Of a DNA stretch of 64,000 nt, positions 53,803-62,220 are shown piece by piece. The stretch lies in contig CAYQDB010000001.1 in assembly GCA_964416195.1 (NCBI GenBank), positions 62,001 through 126,000 of the forward strand, read 5' to 3'. The position numbers and the translations under genes are program-made. The stretch comes from CAYQDB01 sp964416195 (GTDB lineage: Bacteria; Zixibacteria; MSB-5A5; GN15; FEB-12). The stretch's first letter is position 1; every line of letters starts with the position of its first letter. The notes under the pieces are model-generated. The model ran no database searches. It was not told the DNA's origin and worked only from the letters and a program-made list of their open reading frames with translations.

Positions 53803-55032
53803 ATGGAGTGGGTTCTTCTAATTGTTCTTGGGGCAGCCGCTTTATTAGGTATAGTTAAAGTCTTTTTTGACAAACCAGACGATCTGAGAAAGCTCCGGGT
53901 TTGGCGCGTTGGGCTCGCAATATCAGCTTTATTGTTTCTTGCAGCCATCATAAACTTCTTTATTCACCCACCTCTGACAAAGGAGGACGTGAAGGAAGTT
54001 CTTTGCGAATGGGATCTCTACAAGGAAAAGCTCAACGAGCTGGCCGGAAAAAGCGAGATTTCCCCGGAAGAGAAGAAAAAGCTCAAGGAATCTGCGATGT
54101 GTCTTGCAAAGATCACAGTGTCCGCAATGGATTCCGGCTTGGTAGCGATTGGCCTTGAGTATTATGACAAAGCAATTACCCATTTCAATTATTTTATAGT
54201 AGCCACGCAGGATGATTCGTCTAGAGCTGAAGGATACATGAACCGCGCAACCGCTTATTACCTATGGAGCTTAAGCGTCTTAGACAAAGGCGATCGTGAA
54301 AGTGCTCATGCTCACTATCACCAAGCCGTGACGAGTCTTGACAGCGCATTGATCTACGATCCCGTAAATCATATAGCATGGTATAATAGAGGCATCGCCC
54401 TTCACAATCTTGGTCGGCATGGAGAAGCTGTTGCTAGCTACGACAGCGCCCTTGTGCTCAAACATGACTTACAGGACGCTTGGTTAAACCGCTCCGCCAG
54501 CCTCGTGGCAATGGGGCGCTTCCTAGAGGCTATCAAAAGCTGCGATAGTGCTCTAGCATATCGTCCGAACGACGCTATTGCATGGTACAACAGGGGTAAT
54601 GCTCTGTTCCATATGAGCCAGTACGAAGAGGCAGCGCGGAACTACGATAGTGCATTGGTATACAGACATAGTTTCTCAGAAGCGTGGTATTGTCGCGGTG
54701 CTAGTCTTGGTCGACTGGGTCAATACGTAAGCGAGGTCACATCCTACGACAGTGCATTGAAATACAAGCACGACTATCACCTAGCGTGGGCTGGGCGTTG
54801 TGTTGCCCTTGGCCGGTTAGGAAACTACCAACTAGCTATTGCCAGCTGCGATAGTGCCCTAGTGTATAAGCATGACTTCGCTGCTGCCTGGTATAACCGC
54901 TGTAATGCTCTTCATAAAGTCAATCGCTTGCCAGAAGCCCTGGCCAGTTGCGACAGCGCGTTAAGGTATGACCCTGACCTGATGGAAGCTGTCGAACTGC
55001 GGAAGACCATCTTGGAAAAAATGGACAAGTAG
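53803..55032 (+). CDS. Membrane-anchored TPR protein
   Basis: About 409 residues (the in-frame GTG at 53800 is an alternative start; GGAGG lies 10 bases upstream of the ATG). Two hydrophobic segments near residues 3-22 and 36-54 anchor it, followed by a Lys/Glu-rich linker and then six to seven TPRs of 34 residues each with an unusually regular consensus: ASCDSALVYKHDFAAAWYNR. The repeats place the protein among scaffolds for protein-protein contacts. The near-uniform repeats suggest recent amplification at DNA level. Probably monocistronic. Function unknown. Confidence 0.75.
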   Translation: MEWVLLIVLGAAALLGIVKVFFDKPDDLRKLRVWRVGLAISALLFLAAIINFFIHPPLTKEDVKEVLCEWDLYKEKLNELAGKSEISPEEKKKLKESAMCLAKITVSAMDSGLVAIGLEYYDKAITHFNYFIVATQDDSSRAEGYMNRATAYYLWSLSVLDKGDRESAHAHYHQAVTSLDSALIYDPVNHIAWYNRGIALHNLGRHGEAVASYDSALVLKHDLQDAWLNRSASLVAMGRFLEAIKSCDSALAYRPNDAIAWYNRGNALFHMSQYEEAARNYDSALVYRHSFSEAWYCRGASLGRLGQYVSEVTSYDSALKYKHDYHLAWAGRCVALGRLGNYQLAIASCDSALVYKHDFAAAWYNRCNALHKVNRLPEALASCDSALRYDPDLMEAVELRKTILEKMDK

Positions 55033-55392
55033 TTTCACGCGGGGAATCCTTAGTCATGGTTCGACTCCGCCCGACAGGGTCGGACCTGGACGGCTTACCA
55101 TGATGTTGGTTAATCGCCGTAACACTACTTGCTCACCATGACGGTGGGAGAAGTAGCATGACATTAACAATGAGGTAGCCTACGACCGTTATCCTGAGCG
55201 GAGTCGAGGGGTGACACAAGGCCACCCCCTACGCGCTAGTGATAAACAAAAGGGACTTCTCTCCGCGTAGCGTCGGGCTTTATGTCCGCCGCTAATTGGT
55301 GGGAGACAAGCCGCCGCCCTACGCGAGTAGGAATGGCACCTTTTGGGACAACCTCTAGTCTCCTGACAGTACTTGCCCGGATTCGCCTGACC
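55033..55392. other. Repeat-rich convergent intergenic region
   Basis: No gene. Includes a long imperfect hairpin near 55121-55160 (CTACTT ... AAGTAG), a GGGGTG/CCACCCC hairpin at about 55208-55229 next to CCTGAGCGGAGTCGAGG, and the full-length palindromic repeat (55261-55352). Confidence 0.55.
55261..55352 (-). repeat. Palindromic interspersed repeat, copy 2
   Basis: Reverse complement of the repeat at 5936-6040: CTCCGCGTAGCGTCGGGCTT, then TGTCCGCCGCTAATTGGTGG, then ACAAGCCGCCGCCCTACGCG and CACCTTTTGGGACA. Its ends (CGCGTAGCG ... CCCTACGCG) pair with each other, so the RNA or single strand forms one long hairpin. Confidence 0.65.
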
Positions 55393-57261
55393 TTAACACG
55401 GCGGTGGTGCCGGGCCGCTCTTGAACAAATATGCCACGAGATATGTTAAATCAGCCACATCAATCGGTCCTCCGACACCTACAATCCCGTCGGCATTGGC
55501 TTCTTCTTCACACGGTGGTGCCGGACCGCTTTTGAAAAGGTAGCTAACCAGGTAGGTCAGGTCGGCTACGTCAATTGGGCCCCCGATACCGATAATGCCA
55601 TCGACATTCCCCCGATTTTGGCAACAGGTACACTGATTAGGGAAACAGTTCGTGTAATCACCCATATACTTGCCCCCCAAAGTGTCACAGCAGATCGAAT
55701 TGGCAAGAATACAATTTTTGTCCGGCAAACAACATGCTCCTACCAGCGGCGAAGTCTTTTGTGGTGGTAGCATGCGGTGATCAATATTTTGTCCGTCCAG
55801 TAATGTCAGGGCTTTTCCACCGCATATATGGTCAGGAGGACATGGCTCCAGCGCAATACCAGGATAGAAATTGCCGCTGTCCGGGGGGATAGAATAATCC
55901 GGAGAGCCGTCGCAGTCAGTATCCACCTCCACCCAGTCGGACACAGTATAAACAGAGAACGGCTCTGGGACGTAAGTTGACCAGCGACCGTTATCAATAG
56001 AACGCGAACCTGTCCTGTAAGGGTCCGCCACTACAGGAGGAGGACCACCCAGCACGGGAGTAAATGTCGCTTTCAACGGAATTAACTCAGAAAAACCGAC
56101 AGTAAATGAACCGCCTGAGTCGCAGGGACGGTTGATATACATGAAGCCATCCGGTGGAGAGGAGGGGTCAGACAGACAGACATCCACCTGCCAGTCTTCA
56201 GGATCTATGCCGCCATTATAAGTGACCGTAATGGGACTGGTGCTTTTCAGCGATAGGGCAACTAATTGGATAGCAACTGTGTCCGCGCTGGGGATAACGT
56301 TAAGCTTGGCCGTATCGAGACGCTCGATGATGACGTCAGTCGGTCCGAGGGTGCCTGGCGGTAAGGTCGTAAGCGGCGAGCCTTCCAATGCAATAATACC
56401 GTCAAATGGATCAGAGCCAGGGCCAAAAAAGCCAGCCGGAATAGGGTCCTCCGTGAAAGTCGACTCAACTGTCATGTAGTCATCGGGCGTTTCAAAGAGA
56501 TCGACCCCCGGAGGAATTACCAGCTTCCCGCACAGATTCTGATCGGTGTTATAGCCTTGCGACCAGAGCGACAGGTTCCCCGGAGCCCCCTCGTCCGCTA
56601 CTAAGTCCCTCCAACCAAGTTCAGGGTTCCAATCGTTGTAGGTGCGACAGTTCTGCGGTAGAACTTCGACACCATCATCAGTTACAATGTTCACAGTATC
56701 TGGGCCGCAATAGGTGGGAACAATGACTCCTGCAAAGTAGGGGCCATTCACGCAACAGGTATCGACCAAAGACATGGTAAGCACCTTTCCACCAGGGGTA
56801 AGCTCGAAGACGTAGATTGAGTCGCCGTAGTGAATTGGATCATCCCCCGGCACCGGGCAAGTAGGCGTGCCAACATCCTCGTAGATAACAGGTTGAACAT
56901 CCAGTGTACACGCGACTTCTACATAGACGTGCCAGATAATGTGGGTAATGCCAAACGGGTAGGTGTTAATGCAGCCGGTCTCGGTAGGATTCTGATATAC
57001 TGCATAGGTCTCATTCCCCGTGAACCAATGCTCAATGATATAGTAAGGTTCTCCCTGCCACTGGTCAACGCAGAAATCAGCGGGGTCTTTTAGCGCGACC
57101 GGCACACCTGAGGCGTCAATCTCCAGAAACGGTCCGGCTACCGGGGTGATTTTCATCTCCCTGGGCTTTCCGACCGGTCCGGCCTTCTCCCCGGTCGCCA
57201 GGCTGAATGAGACGACCAGAGCCGTTGCCATCAGCGTTGCCATGAGCTTTGATTTGTTCAT
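55393..57261 (-). CDS. Secreted dockerin-type protein, paralogue A
   Basis: 622 residues. Signal peptide MNKSKLMATLMATALVVSFS. The body has beta-rich domains (ITHIIWHVYVEVACTLDVQP, TFTEDPIPAGFFGPGSDPF) and a Cys-rich segment near residues 515-555 (CCLPDKNC ... CCDTLGG). Its last 65 residues are two near-identical dockerin-like units, each with ADGIVGVGGPIDVADLTYLV or NVDGIIGIGGPIDVADLTYL. The calcium loop has a Gly-rich insert (GIGGP) compared with a standard dockerin. It is a whole-length paralogue of the gene at 57899. GGAG lies just upstream of the ATG. Function unknown. Confidence 0.82.
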   Translation of the reverse strand: MNKSKLMATLMATALVVSFSLATGEKAGPVGKPREMKITPVAGPFLEIDASGVPVALKDPADFCVDQWQGEPYYIIEHWFTGNETYAVYQNPTETGCINTYPFGITHIIWHVYVEVACTLDVQPVIYEDVGTPTCPVPGDDPIHYGDSIYVFELTPGGKVLTMSLVDTCCVNGPYFAGVIVPTYCGPDTVNIVTDDGVEVLPQNCRTYNDWNPELGWRDLVADEGAPGNLSLWSQGYNTDQNLCGKLVIPPGVDLFETPDDYMTVESTFTEDPIPAGFFGPGSDPFDGIIALEGSPLTTLPPGTLGPTDVIIERLDTAKLNVIPSADTVAIQLVALSLKSTSPITVTYNGGIDPEDWQVDVCLSDPSSPPDGFMYINRPCDSGGSFTVGFSELIPLKATFTPVLGGPPPVVADPYRTGSRSIDNGRWSTYVPEPFSVYTVSDWVEVDTDCDGSPDYSIPPDSGNFYPGIALEPCPPDHICGGKALTLLDGQNIDHRMLPPQKTSPLVGACCLPDKNCILANSICCDTLGGKYMGDYTNCFPNQCTCCQNRGNVDGIIGIGGPIDVADLTYLVSYLFKSGPAPPCEEEANADGIVGVGGPIDVADLTYLVAYLFKSGPAPPPC

Positions 57262-57387
57262 ACTCTTCTCCTAAAAAAGCTTATAAGGCAGAATCCCTTA
57301 GCGGTTCTGCCTTTCCTCTAGTTCAGCGAAACCGATTCGGGTTTTGGTCAACGTTGTATATTATGCAACATGTTTCAAAGCTCCCCG

Positions 57388-57550
57388 CACCAACCATAAC
57401 CTGCGCAGGACCTTACGGTCAGACATACGTACCAGCTTGCCAAGGGCTATGCCTCGGTTACCTGGTATAAGGTATAAGTTGACAAGTTCAATAAATATAA
57501 TTTACTATATAAACCTGCATTTGGCAAGCGGTTTTTTGGTAGTCAGGCTC
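57388..57550 (-). ncRNA. Conserved structured leader, copy A
   Basis: About 160 bases repeated with high identity at 59911-60066, upstream of the paralogue. On the minus strand the RNA would contain a stem UACCAG/CUGGUA (57430-57435 with 57462-57467) enclosing CCGAGG/CCUUGG with a CAUAGC loop, then a separate GACC-GUAA-GGUC hairpin (57409-57420) with a GNRA tetraloop, then CUGCGCAG. Copies differ mainly outside these stems, and copy A carries a 7-base GGTATAA duplication. It does not match a riboswitch that I can name. Confidence 0.5.
57499..57527 (-). promoter_or_regulatory. Promoter of dockerin paralogue A
   Basis: On the minus strand, TTGCCA (57522-57527), a 17-base spacer and TAAATT (57499-57504). 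The same arrangement is kept in the paralogue's upstream copy. Confidence 0.45.
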
Positions 57551-57675
57551 GGCAGCTCTCCAACGAGGAAAAAGATCGGAAGCCCACAACCCCGCGTTGG
57601 GACAATGTAATCAATGGGAAAACCTCAACTGAGTTGTTGAAATCTTGACCAAGCGAGCGGAGCTTTGACTAAATC

Positions 57676-57810
57676 ATCCGAACCTTGATTAACATATACT
57701 GAGTGGAATTTAGGAATAGTCACTTAGTTACTGTGGTACGAATCTCCTTCGCCGGGATAGTCGCCCCGCCTGACGTCGTCTATGTATTTTTTGACTGCCG
57801 CAGTGATTAT
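57676..57810 (-). pseudogene. Relic of a panB 3' end
   Basis: The reverse complement matches 24757-24890. Over the last 29 codons of panB only three of about 88 bases differ: two are silent (GGT to GGC, GAG to GAA) and one changes Glu to Asp. The TAA stop corresponds to 57724-57726. Similarity continues, more diverged, for about 45 bases past the stop. No upstream panB sequence is present, so it is a fragment. The silent changes suggest it derives from a functional, slightly diverged panB allele or paralogue. Confidence 0.8.
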
Positions 57811-57898
57811 ACAACCTTCAGCCAGTACCGGAAACGCCCATACACTGACAGGCCGTCAGGCTGAGTCTCCTTATGCATTTGCCCGGATTCGCCTGACC

Positions 57899-59749
57899 TT
57901 AACACGGCGGTGGTGCCGGGCCACTCTTGAACAAATATGCCACGAGATATGTTAAATCAGCTACATCAATCGGTCCTCCGACACCTACAATCCCGTCGGC
58001 ATTGCCCTCTTCTTCACACGGCGGCGCTGGACCGCTCTTGAAAAGGTAGCTAACCAGGTAGGTCAGGTCGGCTACGTCGATTGGTCCACCGACGCCGATA
58101 ATACCATCGACATTCCCCCGATTTTGGCAGCAGGATAAGCATGGATCGGGGAAGCAATTCGTATAGTCGCCCTTGTAGTCACCCAGCAATGAGCTGCAGC
58201 AGGTCCTGTCGGTTAGTATGCAGCTGTCATTCGGCAGGCAACACGCCCCTACCAGCGGCGAGGTCCTTTGTGACGGCAGCATGCGGTGACCAATATGCGG
58301 CCCCTCCAGTAAGGTCAGGACTTTGCCACCGCATATAGGGTCGGGAGGACATGGCTCGAGAGTTATACCGGGATAGAAATTGCTGTTGTCTGGGGGGATA
58401 GAATAATCCGGGGAACCGTTGCAGTCAGTATCCACCTCCACCCAGTCGGGCACAGTATACACTGAAAACGGCGGCGGGACGAAAGTTGACCAGCGGCCGC
58501 TGCGGATAAAGTGCGGCGTGGCTCTGTAGGGGTCTATCACCCAAGGACCGCCCGGTGGATTCAGGCGAGTAAACGTTGCTTTCAACCGAACCTCAAAAAA
58601 GTTAGCATAAAAGGAACCGCCTGAATCACAGTCACGAACAATGGTCATAGAGCCAGGTGGCGGCCACCCTATGGTCGACAGGCAAATATCCACGTCCCAT
58701 AGTTCGGGGTCCTGGCCACCATCATAAGTGACCGTAATGGGACTGGTACTTACCAGTGATAGCGCTATTAATTGGATAGGAACTGCATCTACACTGGTCG
58801 GTTCATCAAGCACGACGGGTTCGAGACGCTTGATGATAACATCGGTCGGGCCGAGGGTATCTGGAGGCAAAGTTGCAAGCGGCGAGCCCTGCAACGCTAT
58901 GATACCGTCAAACGGGTCAGAGCCGGGGCCGAAAAAGTCAGCCGGAATAGGGTTCACCGTGAACGTCGACTCAACCGTCATGCCGTCATCGGGTGTTTCA
59001 AAGAGATCAATCCCGGGAGGAATTACCAGCAGCCCGCACAGGTTCTGATCGGAATTGTAGCCATCTGACCACAGCTTCAGATTATAAGTGAATCCATAGA
59101 CGTCCACTAAGTCATCCCAGCCGCTCCCATAGTCGTTATAAGAGGCATCGCTGCGGGGAGTAACTGTAACTCCATCGTCGGTCGCAATTTCGAGAATGCC
59201 TGCTCCAAGGTTCGTGGGCACATAGACGCCGGCATAGTATGGTCCATCCACGCAACAAGTGTCGCCCAGCGGCAAGGTTATAGTCCACTCACCAGAGCTA
59301 GGTAAAGAAACATTGTAAATAGGCCCGGCGCACAGAGGGGGGCCGATGACGTCCGGTACCGTGTAGTCGTATACCAGGGGCTGGATATCGAAGGTAACGG
59401 CAGCCTGAGCATAGACATACCATTTGATGTCTGTGACGCCAAAAGGATAGGTATTTAAGCACCCCGTTTCGATAGGGTCCTGATAGCAGGCATAGTACTC
59501 GTTCCCATGGAACCATCCGCTTATGTAGTAAGCTGCGCTGCCATGCCACTCGCCGTGGCAGAGGTCAGCCGGGTCTTTTACGGCAGCCAGCGCGCCCGAG
59601 GCGTCAATCTCCGAAAATGGACCGGTTAGCGGGGTGATTTTCACCTCCCCGGGCTTTCCGGCCGCCTCAGCCATTGACCCCGTTGCCAAGCCAAACGAGA
59701 CCACAAGAGCCATGGCCATCAGCACTGTCATGAGCGTTGATCTGATCAT
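57899..59749 (-). CDS. Secreted dockerin-type protein, paralogue B
   Basis: 616 residues, with the same architecture as paralogue A: signal peptide MIRSTLMTVLMAMALVVSFG, beta domains (TVESTFTVNPIPADFFGPGS), a Cys-rich segment (CCLPNDSC ... CCSSLLGDY) and the same two terminal dockerin-like units (VDGIIGVGGPIDVADLTYL and ADGIVGVGGPIDVADLTYLV). The C-terminal 100 residues are nearly identical to paralogue A, while the N-terminal half is more diverged, so either conversion or selection has kept the ends alike. GGAGA precedes the ATG. Function unknown. Confidence 0.82.
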   Translation of the reverse strand: MIRSTLMTVLMAMALVVSFGLATGSMAEAAGKPGEVKITPLTGPFSEIDASGALAAVKDPADLCHGEWHGSAAYYISGWFHGNEYYACYQDPIETGCLNTYPFGVTDIKWYVYAQAAVTFDIQPLVYDYTVPDVIGPPLCAGPIYNVSLPSSGEWTITLPLGDTCCVDGPYYAGVYVPTNLGAGILEIATDDGVTVTPRSDASYNDYGSGWDDLVDVYGFTYNLKLWSDGYNSDQNLCGLLVIPPGIDLFETPDDGMTVESTFTVNPIPADFFGPGSDPFDGIIALQGSPLATLPPDTLGPTDVIIKRLEPVVLDEPTSVDAVPIQLIALSLVSTSPITVTYDGGQDPELWDVDICLSTIGWPPPGSMTIVRDCDSGGSFYANFFEVRLKATFTRLNPPGGPWVIDPYRATPHFIRSGRWSTFVPPPFSVYTVPDWVEVDTDCNGSPDYSIPPDNSNFYPGITLEPCPPDPICGGKVLTLLEGPHIGHRMLPSQRTSPLVGACCLPNDSCILTDRTCCSSLLGDYKGDYTNCFPDPCLSCCQNRGNVDGIIGVGGPIDVADLTYLVSYLFKSGPAPPCEEEGNADGIVGVGGPIDVADLTYLVAYLFKSGPAPPPC

Positions 59750-60132
59750 AGTCTTCTCCTAATAAAGTTATATGTTAACAACTGTTTTCTCATCAGGTTT
59801 GAAGGCTTGCAGGATAAAAAATCTTCTACAATTCTGTTTGTTATGGTTCGGCAAAACTGATTAGGGTTTTACTCCAAAAGGTTTTTATACTACGTATTCC
59901 TTAGTACTTACACCAACCATATCCTGTGCAGGACCTTACGGTCAGACATACATACCAGCTTGCCAAGGGCTATGCCTCGGTTACCTGGTATAAGTTGACA
60001 AATTCGATAGATATAATTTACTATATAAACCTACATTTGGCAAGCGGTTTTTTGGTAGTCAGGCTCGTCTCTGTCTATTGGTCGAGTTCATTCATATTGA
60101 TATTCAACCCAACCCGTTAAACAGGAATACGA
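59750..60132. other. Upstream region of paralogue B
   Basis: Holds the second copy of the structured leader (59911-60066). Between it and the start codon (59750-59910) is AT-rich sequence with no match to the corresponding part of paralogue A. No gene. Confidence 0.6.
59911..60066 (-). ncRNA. Conserved structured leader, copy B
   Basis: Counterpart of 57388-57550. The UACCAG/CUGGUA, CCGAGG/CCUUGG and GACC-GUAA-GGUC pairings are fully preserved. The CUGCGCAG segment has one change (CUGCACAG). Promoter-like TTGCCA and TAAATT elements are kept at the same spacing. Confidence 0.5.
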
Positions 60133-61818
60133 TCAGTCCGAGCGGGAGGGCTTCTGGGGCGCGACCATGATCGATTTCTCTCGCTCGACTGTCACAAGCC
60201 CCGGCTTGGCTTTGCGCGGCTTGTGGATATAGCGCCGCTGGGTGTATATGACCGGTACCAGCGAGTCGCTTCCGGCTTTGCTGTGGTAAGCAGCTACTGC
60301 GGCGGCCTCTTCGATCTCAGCCTTCGATGGCTCAAACGACTTGTTAGGAAACTTCATCACCACGTGTGACCCGGCACACTGCTGGGTGTGAAACCAAAGC
60401 TCGTAAGGTCTGGCGAATTCAAAGGTGGTACGGTCGTTATCGGAGCCGCCACGTCCGACGAAGATCCTCACTCCGGTGGTTAGGGTGTACTCGCGGTATG
60501 GAAACCTGGGCTGGACTTCACGCCGTGCAGCTTCACCCGGAAGGAGACTCCTGATCTCCTGACCGTAGCGAGCACAAGCTGATTCAAAGTTATCTTCAAG
60601 TTCAGACTGGATTGTCGACAAACGAGCCAGCTCCTTCTTTGTAACCAGCAACCGCCGCTGCAGCAGCCTCAGCCCCTGGCGCCCCTTGCGATACTTCTTG
60701 AAGTAGACCTTAACGTTTTCGGCGGGCGAGAGCGCCGGATCGAGCGGGACGACCAGTTCGTGGTGAGCCTCAGTGTAAATATCCTCAAGAGTAATCTCCT
60801 CCATCCCCTTTTTGATTTTGCCGAAGTTGATCTGCAGGAGTTCTCCCATTCGTTTGTACTGCTCGTAACCGGAAGCCTCTTTGATATCCTTGTCAATCTT
60901 CGTAAGTCTTCGCTCAAGGCGCTTCACAGCGCGTTTGGTTGCTTCCTTGATTGCTTTCTGTTCATCGGCTGTTTCAACTTGTATCCGGCGAGCGCCGATC
61001 ATAGCCAGAACGGCCAGCGAGAGAGATTTGAATCTCTGCGATTGCTGCTCAACTGAAGACAGTTTGAATGGGTATACAGCGACGCCGTCGGTAAGGTCGT
61101 ACAAGTAGCCTGCTCCAGGTCGTTCAAATCGAGCCACAATGGTATTGATGCTTGTAATAATGGATTCAAGGGAGTTGTCATTGAGGCTACACCGCTCAGC
61201 CGGACCTATGCCTGAGCGTATGACGACTTCTTCTGCCAATGTACGGTCGAACCCGAGGATATTCCTTTTAATGAAAGCAACTATCGACAACGATGCTTTA
61301 TCTTCCTTTTCCAACCGATCCTTAAGCCGTACAACTGACAGTTCCCTAGGGCTTAGCTTGTCCGGGGTTGGCGGCGTTTTGTAGGTGTCGCCTTCTGTGA
61401 AGGTCCGCTTTCGCAGCGTTGCCAGTTTCGTATGGCTGGCATCGAGCAGCCAGATGTTGCCGTTGGGTCCAAGCGCCTCTACAACAATTGATGTTATCTG
61501 CTCATCCTTACTCATACAGGCTTCAAAGATTCGATCAAAGCCGAGTTGTTTGACCTGCGTGACGATGGCGCCTTCAAGTTTGAATACAGGCCAGGGCTTT
61601 TCGCGGGTGTCGATTCTGACCTTCGATGCCGGTACTACAAATGTCCCGAAGCCGGTGGGATGATAGGAAAATCCAAGCGCACGGTGCGAGCGCCCCTTCT
61701 TGATAAAGAAATAGGCGGTGCGTTCTTTCTTGTAGAATTCAGCAGCTGTCACTGTGCCGCCAACGATTTCTTCTCGCAACTCGGCCACCAGCGCCGTGAT
61801 GTGCAGGGTTGTTTGCAT
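60133..61818 (-). CDS. rqcH: RqcH/NFACT-family protein (ribosome quality control)
   Basis: 561 residues. An NFACT-N domain begins MQTTLHITALVAELREEIVGG and includes QLGFDRIFEA, whose Asp-Arg pair is needed for Ala-tail addition in characterised RqcH. A middle helical/coiled-coil part (residues about 260-430) and a C-terminal NFACT-R domain follow, with RIFVGRGGSDNDRTTF, PYELWFHTQQCAGSHVVMKF and YTQRRYIHKPRKAKPG. The family binds obstructed 50S subunits and recruits tRNA-Ala to tag stalled chains. Often called fibronectin-binding protein in older annotation. The gene is alone on its strand. It is shorter than usual at its C-terminus but complete. Confidence 0.88.
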   Translation of the reverse strand: MQTTLHITALVAELREEIVGGTVTAAEFYKKERTAYFFIKKGRSHRALGFSYHPTGFGTFVVPASKVRIDTREKPWPVFKLEGAIVTQVKQLGFDRIFEACMSKDEQITSIVVEALGPNGNIWLLDASHTKLATLRKRTFTEGDTYKTPPTPDKLSPRELSVVRLKDRLEKEDKASLSIVAFIKRNILGFDRTLAEEVVIRSGIGPAERCSLNDNSLESIITSINTIVARFERPGAGYLYDLTDGVAVYPFKLSSVEQQSQRFKSLSLAVLAMIGARRIQVETADEQKAIKEATKRAVKRLERRLTKIDKDIKEASGYEQYKRMGELLQINFGKIKKGMEEITLEDIYTEAHHELVVPLDPALSPAENVKVYFKKYRKGRQGLRLLQRRLLVTKKELARLSTIQSELEDNFESACARYGQEIRSLLPGEAARREVQPRFPYREYTLTTGVRIFVGRGGSDNDRTTFEFARPYELWFHTQQCAGSHVVMKFPNKSFEPSKAEIEEAAAVAAYHSKAGSDSLVPVIYTQRRYIHKPRKAKPGLVTVEREKSIMVAPQKPSRSD

Positions 61819-61959
61819 GGGGCGAATATAGCGGCAACGTCTGGTAAAAACAACAGCCCTCCCAATTTCTGAGCAGACATGCAGTTAAACGAAGCTCGCC
61901 CACAAATGAGAAACTGACATTTTCAGTGAACAAAGCAGCCTCTACATACGTACTAATAT

Positions 61960-62056
61960 ATAGAACCTCCCTTGGTAACCAGGATGGTGTACCAAACTGC
62001 AACCCACTATGCCCACTGTACGAAAGGCGGAGCAAGGATGCTCCGCCGCTTTTTTT
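61960..62056 (+). ncRNA. Candidate small RNA or attenuated leader
   Basis: A hairpin UUGGUA-ACCA-GGA-UGGU-G-UACCAA (61972-61995; 10 pairs, one bulge) is followed 30 bases later by an intrinsic terminator. This would give an RNA of about 90-100 bases. It may be an independent small RNA or a premature-termination leader for the TPR gene at 62221. The 5' end is not resolved. Confidence 0.4.
62026..62056 (+). terminator. Strong intrinsic terminator
   Basis: A perfect 8-bp GC-rich stem, GGCGGAGC (62026-62033) with GCTCCGCC (62040-62047), a 6-base loop, then GC and seven T (62050-62056). It acts on the plus strand only. Confidence 0.85.
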
Positions 62057-62220
62057 ATAGACGATGATACGATGCATTCGAGAGCATCGCCTTCGGCAAT
62101 CCCTTCGTCACCAGTATGCACTTTGAGCCCAAAAGACACGTTGAAGCGATCTTTTCTCTTGCTTCTACAGGTCTGTTGTGTATCATCGGATACATTTACT
62201 TGTAAATTGGTATAACTGTC

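Larger units (their letters stand above)
57262..57898. other. Region between the two dockerin paralogues: leader RNA and panB relic
   Basis: Contains the conserved structured leader and promoter of paralogue A (57388-57550), a stretch with no recognisable content (57551-57675), and a diverged copy of the panB 3' end (57676-57810). About 20 bases before the paralogue B stop repeat the sequence that follows paralogue A (GCCCGGATTCGCCTGACC), which marks the edge of the tandem duplication. Confidence 0.7.
61819..62220. other. Intergenic region with a terminated non-coding transcript candidate
   Basis: No protein gene. Holds an RNA hairpin (61972-61995) and a strong plus-strand terminator (62026-62056), with no coding gene upstream on that strand to account for it. 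AT-rich TACTAATATATAG at 61951-61963 could be a -10 region, but no good -35 match is seen. Confidence 0.5.

Noticed and set aside
55060..55085. GGTTCGACTCC sequence resembling the T-arm of a tRNA
   Set aside because: No acceptor stem, D-arm or anticodon arm can be built around it within 80 bases.
57388..57550. Leader considered as a c-di-GMP (GEMM) riboswitch
   Set aside because: It has a GNRA loop and a GGTAACC segment but lacks the GEMM core and its paired receptor, so no class is assigned.
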